Positions 1 through 8,111 of a stretch of DNA of 64,000 nucleotides are shown piece after piece. A model generated the notes under the pieces. The model worked only from the letters and a program-made list of their open reading frames with translations. It ran no database searches and was not told where the DNA came from. The stretch's first letter is position 1. The number at the start of each line of letters is the position of its first letter. The translations under genes and the position numbers were made by a program. The stretch comes from Rufibacter roseus (lineage in GTDB: Bacteria > Bacteroidota > Bacteroidia > Cytophagales > Hymenobacteraceae): the NCBI RefSeq assembly GCF_001647285.1, contig NZ_LRML01000001.1, forward strand, positions 1 to 64,000. Reading direction: 5' to 3'.

Positions 1-779
1 CCCGCGTGCATCTGGCTCAGGTTCTGCCCTCCGCCGGCGTCGGTGCAGGCCTCCGTGCCCGTGCCGCTCTCGCCGTTGTAGCTCTCCGCCTCTATGTGTT
101 TGTGTGTAGTTGGGGACGGGGGGGGAGGTGAACAAGTTGTTGTGCCAAGGCTGTTTTTAAGCGCAGTCACGTAAGCGCCGGCAAACTTATTTCTCCAGGT
201 ATCGTCCAGAAGCTTTGTCGCATCTGGTGAATCAACGAAGCCAATTTCGTTTAGTACGCCAACGGCATTATTACTAGCCAAAACCCCTAAATGAAATATA
301 TAGGAGGCGTCTTCTACAGAGCGACGGTTTATCCAGCTGCCCCCTGCAGCCATCCGGTCCTGTACTTCTCTTGAAAACTTGCTGTTGGCGGTTGAGCTTG
401 AAGTGCTCCTGTCACACCAAAAGGTTTCGGTCCCGCTTCCTCCTCCTGCATTACAATGGATGCTTATGAACCGGTCTGCCCCCCAGCTGTTTGACATGTC
501 TCTGCGCTGAGATAGTGAAATCCAACCGTTCCGGGTGGTTCTTGTCATTCTTACCGTCCAGCCTGTGCACTGGCTGTTTAGTTGGTCTCTAAGTTTTAGT
601 CCAACTGCAAGGGCTGTCGCTATCTCAGTTTCGGTACGTCCATCAGGGTTACTGCCATCTGAAGCGTACCCGTGTCCTGGATCTATTACTATTACCTGCC
701 CAAAAACATTGATTGTGAAAAGAATTAAGCAAACAGACAATGCTGTTTTCAAAAGTATGTTCTGTATATGTGTAGTCAT
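1..779 (-). CDS. N-acetylmuramoyl-L-alanine amidase with C-terminal CBM6/35-like module, partial
   Basis: This reading frame starts at ATG 779-777 on the minus strand and runs off the window edge, leaving 259 codons. A signal peptide covers residues 1 to about 27. The catalytic domain is Amidase_3: DPGHG with His36, a DGRTETE segment (Glu50), SIHCNAG and LNEIGFVDSP carry the expected zinc ligands and catalytic Glu. Such enzymes cut the amide bond between MurNAc and L-Ala in peptidoglycan. A proline-rich linker (SPPPPSP) leads to IEAESYNGESGTG, the usual opening of a CBM6/CBM35-type module. The upstream propeller gene ends only 4 bp before this start, so the two are probably co-transcribed. 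The roughly 95 bases at the window edge, coding for the module, are far richer in GC than the catalytic part. The amidase call is firm; the module family is inferred from its first 25 or so residues. Confidence 0.88.
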   Translation of the reverse strand, partial: MTTHIQNILLKTALSVCLILFTINVFGQVIVIDPGHGYASDGSNPDGRTETEIATALAVGLKLRDQLNSQCTGWTVRMTRTTRNGWISLSQRRDMSNSWGADRFISIHCNAGGGSGTETFWCDRSTSSSTANSKFSREVQDRMAAGGSWINRRSVEDASYIFHLGVLASNNAVGVLNEIGFVDSPDATKLLDDTWRNKFAGAYVTALKNSLGTTTCSPPPPSPTTHKHIEAESYNGESGTGTEACTDAGGGQNLSQMHA

Positions 780-783
780 GATG

Positions 784-1674
784 TTACCTGTTAAATTTTA
801 AATCCGCTACATAGATTTTGCCTGATTTCTCATCAGAGAAAGTGATTCTCTTTCCATCAGGTGATACATCAGCCCACATTTCTATTTTATCAGGAGTGTT
901 GGTAAGCTTAGTTTTAGCATTTGTTTGTATGGCTACATGATAAAGCTCAGAGCCAGATATGGTATGGCCGTCCTTGGTTTCATCTTCAAAAGTGAGTATT
1001 CCGCTGCCATCTGGGAGCCAGCTAGTAGGCAAGCCAATTCCTAGTTTTTTTCGTTTTGCGTTTCCGTGTATGGAATACAGATACATGTTGGCGCCCTCGT
1101 TTACAATCACATTTTTCCCGTCCGGCGAAACTAAGGGGCTGTAAAATTGACCATCTTCTGGGGTGATGATCCAAGGCTCGCCTTCTCCTTCTCGGGCCTC
1201 TAGTTTGAGTGTTTCAGGATTGATATATACTTTTAATGAAGGGTTTTTCTTTGAAGTGAAGGTGCGATTAGCTTTTGTAGAAGTGGTTTCTGTTAATATG
1301 CGTTCTCTGCCGCCTTTTATATTAATGCTTTTTTCAAAGAGTGTTCCAGGGCCGGTGAGAGCAGCTTTTTTTTCGTAGAAGATCACGCCCTTGCCGTCTG
1401 GGGTCCACCTGGCCTTGTACCCGATTCCCTGCCCGGATTTTATTTTTTGCACATTGCTTTTCCCTGCAACTTCTTTAATGTAAAGTGCATCATTATGATG
1501 GTCTGTAAACAGAAGTTTCTGGCCATCTGGTGACCATACCGGGCTACTGTATTCATTTTCGCCGGTAGTTATCTCCCGGATATTTTGCAGAACCGGCTTC
1601 TGGGCTGGCGGACTCACACTGCCTGTCAGAAAGGTCAGTCCGGTTAAACAGCATAGGGTAGTCTTTAAATTCAT
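784..1674 (-). CDS. Exported TolB/WD40-like (PD40) beta-propeller protein
   Basis: The product has 296 residues with an N-terminal signal peptide (hydrophobic stretch at about residues 5-20). At least five PD40 repeats are visible through the motif SPDG or a variant followed by a beta strand: VWSPDGQKLLF, RWTPDGKGVIF, LVSPDGKNVIV, SWLPDGSGIL and VSPDGKRITF. This makes a TolB-type beta-propeller. No catalytic domain is attached, and it is shorter than TolB itself, which has an extra N-terminal domain. It is therefore more likely a periplasmic or surface binding protein than the Tol-Pal component. It lies directly upstream of the amidase and may act with it at the cell wall (inference). I do not recognise a specific gene name. 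Confidence 0.8.
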   Translation of the reverse strand: MNLKTTLCCLTGLTFLTGSVSPPAQKPVLQNIREITTGENEYSSPVWSPDGQKLLFTDHHNDALYIKEVAGKSNVQKIKSGQGIGYKARWTPDGKGVIFYEKKAALTGPGTLFEKSINIKGGRERILTETTSTKANRTFTSKKNPSLKVYINPETLKLEAREGEGEPWIITPEDGQFYSPLVSPDGKNVIVNEGANMYLYSIHGNAKRKKLGIGLPTSWLPDGSGILTFEDETKDGHTISGSELYHVAIQTNAKTKLTNTPDKIEMWADVSPDGKRITFSDEKSGKIYVADLKFNR

Positions 1675-3803
1675 AGTAGGTATTGTTTGGTGGAAAATTA
1701 GAAGGCCAAAAAAGTAATAGCAGAGTTGCCGGTGCCGTTTTGCACCGCTCTGCGTTTCACTAAAAAAGTACCCTGGGGGCTAATCTCCGGCAATGCTTTT
1801 ATGTGCTACAGATATGCCACCATTGCCAATGGCATACCCCAGGGAGCGCTTTACCCTGTTTCCGCTGCTCTTGCCCTAAGACCGTGTTGCAAATGGCCTA
1901 TAGAAAGAAGGTAGTTATCTATTTGATTTGTATTGCTTGAAGTATAATTGATAGAACTTTCTATGTGCACCTCAACTGGTAGCTCAGTAAATTCTTCAAA
2001 GACGCAGCTTTAGGGAAAGGAGGAGTGGCTTTTTTTGGTTCTCCTTTGCGGAATCTCGATATGTGAAGGAAAAAATTAGGTAGTAAAATCTTTATTACTA
2101 GCAAGGTTGTGTTGTCTGCTTTAAACATAGTTAGCTTCATATTTAATAATGTTTATAGTTTAAAGAGACGCAGGAATAAACACGCCTTCCTAGTTTTTAT
2201 TAAGATTAGTAATCATTGAATATTAATATTTACAACCTAAACAAATTGTTAAAGATAGCCTTTGGTGTGCTCTAGCACATTTAATAAACTTTTATTTGTG
2301 TTCGTGCACCTTTGAATAGCTGTGTAACAAATATCTATAGGTTATATCCAAATGTAGATGGGTCGGTTACTGACGGAAAGGAAACTCTGTATAAAATCTT
2401 AACTAGAACAATTTTGTATATGTATATAAATTTTCTAATTAATATGATTTAATGTATATAATTTATAAGTATATACATAAATATTTAATTTGAAATTCTA
2501 GTTCAAATTGTTTGACTTAAGTTGTAAGGATGAATTAACAGCTCAAAATAAAATTATTAGTTCATTGTAATTTTATTTCGTGTGTCTTCATTGGTTGAAT
2601 AGGTTTATGTATTCGCTTTGGAGTTTAGTAACAAACAAAAAAGACTAAAATAACTATTTTCATATCTCTTTTAATGCTAAAACAGATATGAAGGGCAAAT
2701 TTTTGTACCGTTGCTCTTCATTTATTAGAAGAAGTAGAGTCTGTAAATTGCTTGTAAGATTACAACAAGCTAAGCCATCATCATTGGGTTTGGCAAATTA
2801 TGGCTTCCTCAGCAAGAGGTAAGAGGAGCGTAAATGGCAGGAGCGTAATAAAAAACTAATTAAGATCATCTGCATTTAGTACCAAGTCTGCCCCTGCAGG
2901 GATTAGCCTCTAAATATTGGTTTAACAAACAGTATGTGGAAGGCTCAGGCAATAACAGCGGCTTGGAAAGGGTAAAGTACTGAAGTGTAGTGCCTATTTG
3001 TATCGCTGAGGCGAAGGTCTTACTTTGATAAGGTAGGCTAAATATAGAACCATTAAACCATGTTTACAGGCTTCTCTAGTAGAGTCTTGAGCTGAATATT
3101 AATGCCGTGGTTTTGCCACAATAGCAATTTGTGAGTGTTTTGCAGGTTGTGTTTTGCTAGGTCTTTGGAGGTGGGTGTATTTTTTTATAAAAAATAAAAT
3201 TCTGACCGTGGGTCATTCTGGTTTCATTTCTCCTTTCTCTATTTAAGTAGACTTATTTAGCATTTTGTATGATAAAACAATGCTGTCTCAATACTCTATG
3301 GATAAAAGGCCAAGCTACTGCAGTTGGGCTTTAGCCTTGAATGGGAATGCCTTGTTTACTGGGAAACCTACCTAATGCCAAACCTGAAAAGACAGAGTAG
3401 AGAGTGGGAGCAAAAGGCAGCGACGAGAGATGGTGTACCGCTTTCAAATTTGGCATGATGCCCAATTTGCCGGCTGTTGCTTACTGCTAGAAATGCAAGG
3501 AAAGGAGGGTTTTAATAACCCCCTCCAACAGTTAAGAAAATGTCATTCATGTCAGAGGGTAGCGTAGTAAATACAGGTGTTTGGTTTCCTTTGAGCTTCA
3601 AGAGTCAGGAAATCTTGACCTGCAAAAATGTCTAAATAATTAGGCCACTTTCTTTAAGAATGAAAAAGGTTAAGCCAAACCCCCTAGGCTCACCTAAAAA
3701 ATCATATAGTAAGTTCAAAGGAGTTGGCCAATATGTCAGCTGCTTCCACCAAAGGGCATTTTTTAATTAAACAACCAATCTATCACGTCTAACATACAAG
3801 CTT
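1675..3803. other. Long non-coding interval
   Basis: These 2.1 kb hold no convincing gene on either strand; the only frame above 60 codons (1726-1914, plus) has no family features. The stretch 2100-2650 is strongly AT-rich. It contains 10-bp inverted arms TATGTATATA at 2419-2428 and 2470-2479, which resemble half-sites of the candidate GntR operator described elsewhere in this annotation. A small GC-rich hairpin (GGAGGG/CCCTCC) lies at about 3507-3529. Around 3114-3238 is a block resembling the sigma/FecR intergenic region near 59.8 kb, annotated separately. The promoter of the gene at 3804 must lie in the last few hundred bases, but I cannot place it. Confidence 0.6.
3114..3238 (+). repeat. 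Diverged copy of the sigma/FecR intergenic sequence
   Basis: TGCCACAATAGCAAT at 3114-3128 recurs at 59781-59795. About 95 bp further on, TGGGTCATTCTGGTTT with TTCTCCTTTCT (3209-3238) is matched at 59884-59913 by TGGGTCACTTTGGTTT with CTCTCCTTTCT, 103 bp after the first block. The order and near-equal spacing of both blocks suggest a common origin. No sigma or FecR gene survives at this end. Confidence 0.55.
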
Positions 3804-6800
3804 ATGAGAGGAAAATTACTCCTGCTGTTTCTGATGTTGCTGTCAAGCATGACTGCCCAGAGCCAGGCGCTTCGAACCATGTTCTTGGATTTTGGTCCGA
3901 ATGACGGCACTAACGGCAATATTACGGCCAGCCCAGATGGCAATGGAAATTATTGGAACAACATTCTAAACGTTACCGGAGAATCGGACATTTTTAACCT
4001 GGTGGACAAGCAGAACCAGTCAACCGGTATTTCTGTGAAAGTAGTGTCTGGTTTCCTGACCAACGGCATCCGGAACGGTGGGCTACTGTCTCCTTCGGCC
4101 ACACTGCTAGGGGAATATGCCGTAGCTACTGCTACTCAAGATTACTTTTTCGTGGAGAATGCCAGCGGCTTGGGCCGGCTTAGAATGAGCGGTTTTGACG
4201 CGAACAAGCGTTACGTATTCCACTTCTTCGGAACTCGGGATGCTACTGATGCCCGCGTGAGTCAATACAAACTCACAGGGAAAACTGTCAGTACATCTTC
4301 ACTTCAGACCTCTGGTACCGCCATTGGTACCCCCGTGAACGGGAATAACTACAACGGTAACAACAATGCCATTGCAAAATCAGATACTCTGCAGGCAGAT
4401 GCCAACGGAGTCATCCACTTTGAACTTACCAGAACCACAGGAAACTTTGGGTACCTCGGTCTGATGAAAATAGAGGAGTTTAACTTGCTGGTTCAGCCCA
4501 AGTACACACTAGAGAATTCCGGCTTTGAGATGGGAGATCTCACCTCCTGGACAGCCTCTAGTGCTGGTGCCACAGTAGTGGGAAGTCCGGCGCATGCAGG
4601 AAACCACGCAGCAAAACTTACAGGCGGCACAGTCTCATTGGCGCAAACACTAGACTACCAGAGCGGCAATGGGTATAAACTTAGCGGTTACTTTTACCAT
4701 GCTGCGGCAGATGCACTTCAAGGCAACCAATCGGCCTATCTGGAAATATCTTACTACAACCAGGAGATGCAACTTCTGGGCAGCTCTAAGTCAGATTCGC
4801 TGATAGTGTCATCCTCTACCGGTAATTGGCTGAAAAAAGAAGTTATGGCTCCTGTGCCGGCGGGTACCGCCTTCCTGAAGGGTGCTGTCGTATGGCGCAA
4901 CCCCACTGCCGGTACTACCGGCAGCGTATATTTTGATGACCTGGCTCTAGAGACGTATCAACCTGTGTCTATGGCACCTATTTATATAGATTTTGGGCCT
5001 AATGACCAGAATAATGGTAACCATACTCCCAGCCCAGATGCCAACGGACATTACTGGAACAATGCTGTTAACAACACTGCCAATGCTTTAACACTGTATG
5101 ATAAAGAAAATGTACCTACGCAGCTGAAACTTCATGTAGTAGGTGGTTTCCTGACGAATGGGATTCACCACGGAGGACTGACGGCGCCAGAAGCTTCTTT
5201 ATTAGGTGCCGAATACGCTATTGCCACGGCTACTCAAGATTATTTTTATGTGGAAGGCAATGGGGTGACTGGGAAACTACGCCTAACCGGACTTGACCCT
5301 GCCAAGCGTTATGCTTTCCACCTGTTCGGAAGTCGCCAAACCTCTGAAAACCGCGTTACCCAATACACCCTCACTGGTTTAAACAAAAGCGTTGTGACGT
5401 TGCAGACCTCTGGTAATGGAGTTGGAGCTAACAACTACCCAGGTAACAATAACAAAATTGCCGTCTCTGATACCCTGCACGTTGATGCTTCCGGCACCAT
5501 TACATTAGACATTATCAAAACAGTAGGTTCTTTCGCCTATCTCGGTCTAATGAAGGTGGAGGTGCTTAACGCTGACCCAACTAAAAGATATGTTCTGGAG
5601 AATACAGGCTTTGAGCGCGGCGACTTGTCTTCATGGACCACAACTCTACAAAACTCTACCTCTATAACCGTTGTTTCTACCCGCAGCCATGCAGGAACCT
5701 ACGCAGCCAAACTTACAGGCAGTAGTGTAGCACTAGAGCAGCAGGTTAATTATCTAGACGGGCAGCATTTCAAACTGAGCGGCTACTTTTATCAGGCTGA
5801 AGAGCAACCCCTGCAAGCTGGACAGTCGGCTTCCCTTAAGTTGGGGTACTATGACAAAGGTGGACAGTTGCTTGATGAAACAACCTCTCCATTGTTTACA
5901 GCCTCTTCAACAGCCGGTGCTTGGGCTAAATTAGAGGTTGCCGGTGCGGTACCGGCCAATACAGCTTTCATTAAGGGAAGCGTTATTTGGAGCAATACTG
6001 CAGACGCAGCGGGAGGTGAGGTTTTCTTTGATAATCTAACTCTGAAAGTGTACGAGCCGCTGAATGACCTGAAGATTGTTTATTTTGGTTCTTCAGTCCC
6101 TAATGGAACTGGCGCTACCAACAATGTAGGTTACACCAGCCTCTATTCTAATATTCTCCGCGAACGGAGCACGCAGCAAGTGGGTCTTAATTGGCAAACA
6201 GCCAACATTTCAGTGCCAGGTGATAATACCGTAAAGGTGTTGAATCGGTGGGAATCTGATCTGGTTCCTCAGAAAGCTAAATACGTAGTGTATGCGCTGG
6301 CTTTGGGCAACGAAGGTATACATGAATTTGGGCAGCCGCGCTTTGACCAGTTCAAAACCAATATGCAGAAGCTTATTCAGCAAGCCCGTGACAGCGGTAT
6401 GGTGCCAGTAGTTACTAATAATTACACCCGTAACGACTATAATGCAACCGACTATGCTTTCATTCAGCAGATGAACAACCTGATTCATTCCTGGGATGTG
6501 CCTAGTGTGAACTTGCTGGGAGCGATAGATGACGGTGCAGGCCGTTGGGCCACCGGATACTGGAGCGATGCGCTGCACCCTAATGATGCGGGGCATGCTG
6601 AAATGGCATACACATTGGTTCCTTCACTCTTTGATGCCCTGGCTGCAAACAAGCCCCAGCCCAAGAAAGTAGACGGTTCTTACATTTCGCTAGCTTCTAC
6701 TTCTGCGGCAGGGAGCAAGTCTGTAGTATTTACGCCTGAAAACGTAGTGCATTCCTTTACCACCACTGTAGGGTTTAAGGCCTCAGGCGCCCAGACGTTG

Positions 6801-7520
6801 GTGCAAGTAAAGGAGGCCGGCGGCGGCACTGGTCTAATTTCTACCGATGCCAATGGCAAGGTAACCTATACCTCTCCAAAAACTGGCAGCGTGGTTAGTA
6901 CTACTAATGTAAATGATGGCAAATGGCATAAGATCACCCTTACTCATTATTATGCCCGCGGTGAGACCATTCTTTACGTTGACAGTGTGAAAGCAGGCAG
7001 CGTGGCTGAGAAATTAGTACCTACCCAGTTGAGCCTCGGTAGCATTGATGAGCGTCAGCAAGCCATGTTCAGAAACTGGTCATTCCACCGTGCAGGCATG
7101 ACCCAAGAGGAAGTGTACCGCCTAGTGGCAGATAGTGTGCTGAAATCCAGCTTAGAGTTATATGCTCCTTTGGACGGAGATTTGGTAAGCGTTTCTGATT
7201 CTTTGGTTAACCTGGCACAAAGCTTGAACACCCTCAGCATTGTATCTAACCCTTTAGGAACAGGCACAAACTTGGAGCAAGGCTCTAACTTGAAGTTATA
7301 TCCAAACCCAGCAGTAGGAGAGGTGATGTTGTCATCAGGCAAGGACATTGAAGGTGGCCAAGTGCTGATTTATGACATGGTAGGCAAACGGGTATTTACC
7401 GGAGAAGTGCGCCAAAGCAAGATTAACGTTTCTGGCCTGGCGCCTGGTATATATTCGCTCACTCTCCATAATAAAGGTTTGGCGCTTCATTCTCGCTTAA
7501 TGGTGCAGAAGGGGAAGTAG
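3804..7520 (+). CDS. Secreted multi-domain SGNH-hydrolase-like protein with T9SS type A sorting domain
   Basis: The 1238-residue product starts with a signal peptide (1 to about 20). It contains a tandem duplication of two modules. Module A opens with LDFGPNDGTNGN or IDFGPNDQNNGN (about 28-227 and 391-591). Module B resembles CBM4/9-type carbohydrate-binding domains and opens with LENSGFE or LENTGFE (about 233-386 and 594-749). An SGNH/GDSL-like esterase domain follows (about 755-946). Its first block reads YFGSSVPNG, with no GDS, while the last block DALHPNDAGH keeps the Asp and His. A LamG-like domain (about 956-1103) precedes a C-terminal T9SS sorting domain (about 1160-1238, LKLYPNP to the end), so the protein is probably surface-bound or released. 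It may deacylate a polysaccharide (inference). Two hairpins follow the stop. The gene stands alone, just upstream of the mannose genes. Confidence 0.8.
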   Translation: MRGKLLLLFLMLLSSMTAQSQALRTMFLDFGPNDGTNGNITASPDGNGNYWNNILNVTGESDIFNLVDKQNQSTGISVKVVSGFLTNGIRNGGLLSPSATLLGEYAVATATQDYFFVENASGLGRLRMSGFDANKRYVFHFFGTRDATDARVSQYKLTGKTVSTSSLQTSGTAIGTPVNGNNYNGNNNAIAKSDTLQADANGVIHFELTRTTGNFGYLGLMKIEEFNLLVQPKYTLENSGFEMGDLTSWTASSAGATVVGSPAHAGNHAAKLTGGTVSLAQTLDYQSGNGYKLSGYFYHAAADALQGNQSAYLEISYYNQEMQLLGSSKSDSLIVSSSTGNWLKKEVMAPVPAGTAFLKGAVVWRNPTAGTTGSVYFDDLALETYQPVSMAPIYIDFGPNDQNNGNHTPSPDANGHYWNNAVNNTANALTLYDKENVPTQLKLHVVGGFLTNGIHHGGLTAPEASLLGAEYAIATATQDYFYVEGNGVTGKLRLTGLDPAKRYAFHLFGSRQTSENRVTQYTLTGLNKSVVTLQTSGNGVGANNYPGNNNKIAVSDTLHVDASGTITLDIIKTVGSFAYLGLMKVEVLNADPTKRYVLENTGFERGDLSSWTTTLQNSTSITVVSTRSHAGTYAAKLTGSSVALEQQVNYLDGQHFKLSGYFYQAEEQPLQAGQSASLKLGYYDKGGQLLDETTSPLFTASSTAGAWAKLEVAGAVPANTAFIKGSVIWSNTADAAGGEVFFDNLTLKVYEPLNDLKIVYFGSSVPNGTGATNNVGYTSLYSNILRERSTQQVGLNWQTANISVPGDNTVKVLNRWESDLVPQKAKYVVYALALGNEGIHEFGQPRFDQFKTNMQKLIQQARDSGMVPVVTNNYTRNDYNATDYAFIQQMNNLIHSWDVPSVNLLGAIDDGAGRWATGYWSDALHPNDAGHAEMAYTLVPSLFDALAANKPQPKKVDGSYISLASTSAAGSKSVVFTPENVVHSFTTTVGFKASGAQTLVQVKEAGGGTGLISTDANGKVTYTSPKTGSVVSTTNVNDGKWHKITLTHYYARGETILYVDSVKAGSVAEKLVPTQLSLGSIDERQQAMFRNWSFHRAGMTQEEVYRLVADSVLKSSLELYAPLDGDLVSVSDSLVNLAQSLNTLSIVSNPLGTGTNLEQGSNLKLYPNPAVGEVMLSSGKDIEGGQVLIYDMVGKRVFTGEVRQSKINVSGLAPGIYSLTLHNKGLALHSRLMVQKGK

Positions 7521-7601
7521 TAGTCGCAAACCAATCCAAGAAGGTTAAAAGGAGTAGCTTTTATAGTGAGGTTGTTTACTCCTTTAACTTCTAGTCTTTT
7601 G

Positions 7602-7657
7602 AAAAGCTTAGAACCGCCAACATTGGAACTATTCAATCTTGGTGGTTCTAAGCTTTT
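7602..7657 (+). terminator. Intrinsic terminator after the SGNH gene
   Basis: Arms 7602-7620 and 7639-7657 pair over 19 bp with one G-U-type mismatch (left arm AAAAGCTTAGAACCGCCAA), followed by a T run. It lies 80 bp after the stop codon at 7520. Confidence 0.8.
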
Positions 7658-7675
7658 TTGTAAAAGGCAGTTTCT

Positions 7676-7711
7676 GTTTTTGAGCTGTTTTTCAAAAAGT
7701 AGCTCAAAAAC
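7676..7711. terminator. Second hairpin, CTGTTTT-type
   Basis: GTTTTTGAGCT (7676-7686) pairs with AGCTCAAAAAC (7701-7711), and the loop is itself T-rich then A-rich. It sits directly after the first terminator and belongs loosely to the hairpin family that recurs across this window. Confidence 0.5.
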
Positions 7712-7985
7712 GATAAAACAACTGATTGCTCTGAATGAACGCTTCCTGAGTATGAACATGACAAGCTCTAAATACATTCGTAGTAAACGTAAATCAGTTT
7801 GTAACCTCTGATCGAAAGCATGATTTTGTTGTTCATGAGTTGAGGCTGTATTTAGGGGTTTAGAATAGGTCTATTCTAAACATGTGGCAATTCTCTTCCT
7901 TATCAAAATATAGTGTATTAGCTGTGCTCTTGCTCTATTTACAGACTTACTTTACTATTTGAGAGTTAAATAAGATCTGGAAATC

Positions 7986-8016
7986 CTTGTCTAAATAAAT
8001 ATTAATCCTAAATTTG
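7986..8016 (+). promoter_or_regulatory. Bacteroidota-type promoter for the isomerase gene
   Basis: CTTG at 7986-7989 is followed, after 19 bp, by TAAATTTG at 8009-8016. This matches the Bacteroidota sigma-70 pattern TTTG-N19/20-TAnnTTTG with one change in the first box. The start codon of the isomerase gene is about 95 bp downstream, and the palindrome at 8021-8034 lies where transcription should begin. Confidence 0.65.
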
Positions 8017-8020
8017 TAGG

Positions 8021-8034
8021 TATGTATATACATA
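8021..8034. promoter_or_regulatory. Candidate GntR/HutC operator, site 1
   Basis: TATGTATATACATA is a perfect 14-bp palindrome placed 5 bp after the -7 box, so a bound repressor would block initiation. The same pattern recurs at 14729 and 24748. HutC-type GntR proteins commonly bind GT-N-TA-TAC-type palindromes. The assignment to the regulator at 22365-23102 is inference. Confidence 0.6.
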
Positions 8035-8111
8035 TCGGTTTGGTGTGTGTTTTTTAACAGAGTATTTGGGGCCCACTACATCTGTGGGGATATTTACTAA
8101 TTCTTATTCTC

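Noticed and set aside
784-1674. TolB of the Tol-Pal system
   Set aside because: The N-terminal TolB domain and tol/pal neighbours are missing; only the propeller repeats are shared.
1726-1914. 62-codon plus-strand frame in the long intergenic region
   Set aside because: No signal, motif or convincing ribosome-binding site; it resembles random coding in a GC-richer patch.
2419-2479. Fourth GntR operator from inverted TATGTATATA arms
   Set aside because: The arms are 41 bp apart in very AT-rich DNA and more than 1.3 kb from the next gene; chance is a good explanation.
6210-6596. 128-codon minus-strand frame inside the SGNH gene
   Set aside because: It lies fully antisense to a well-supported domain-rich gene and shows no family motif.
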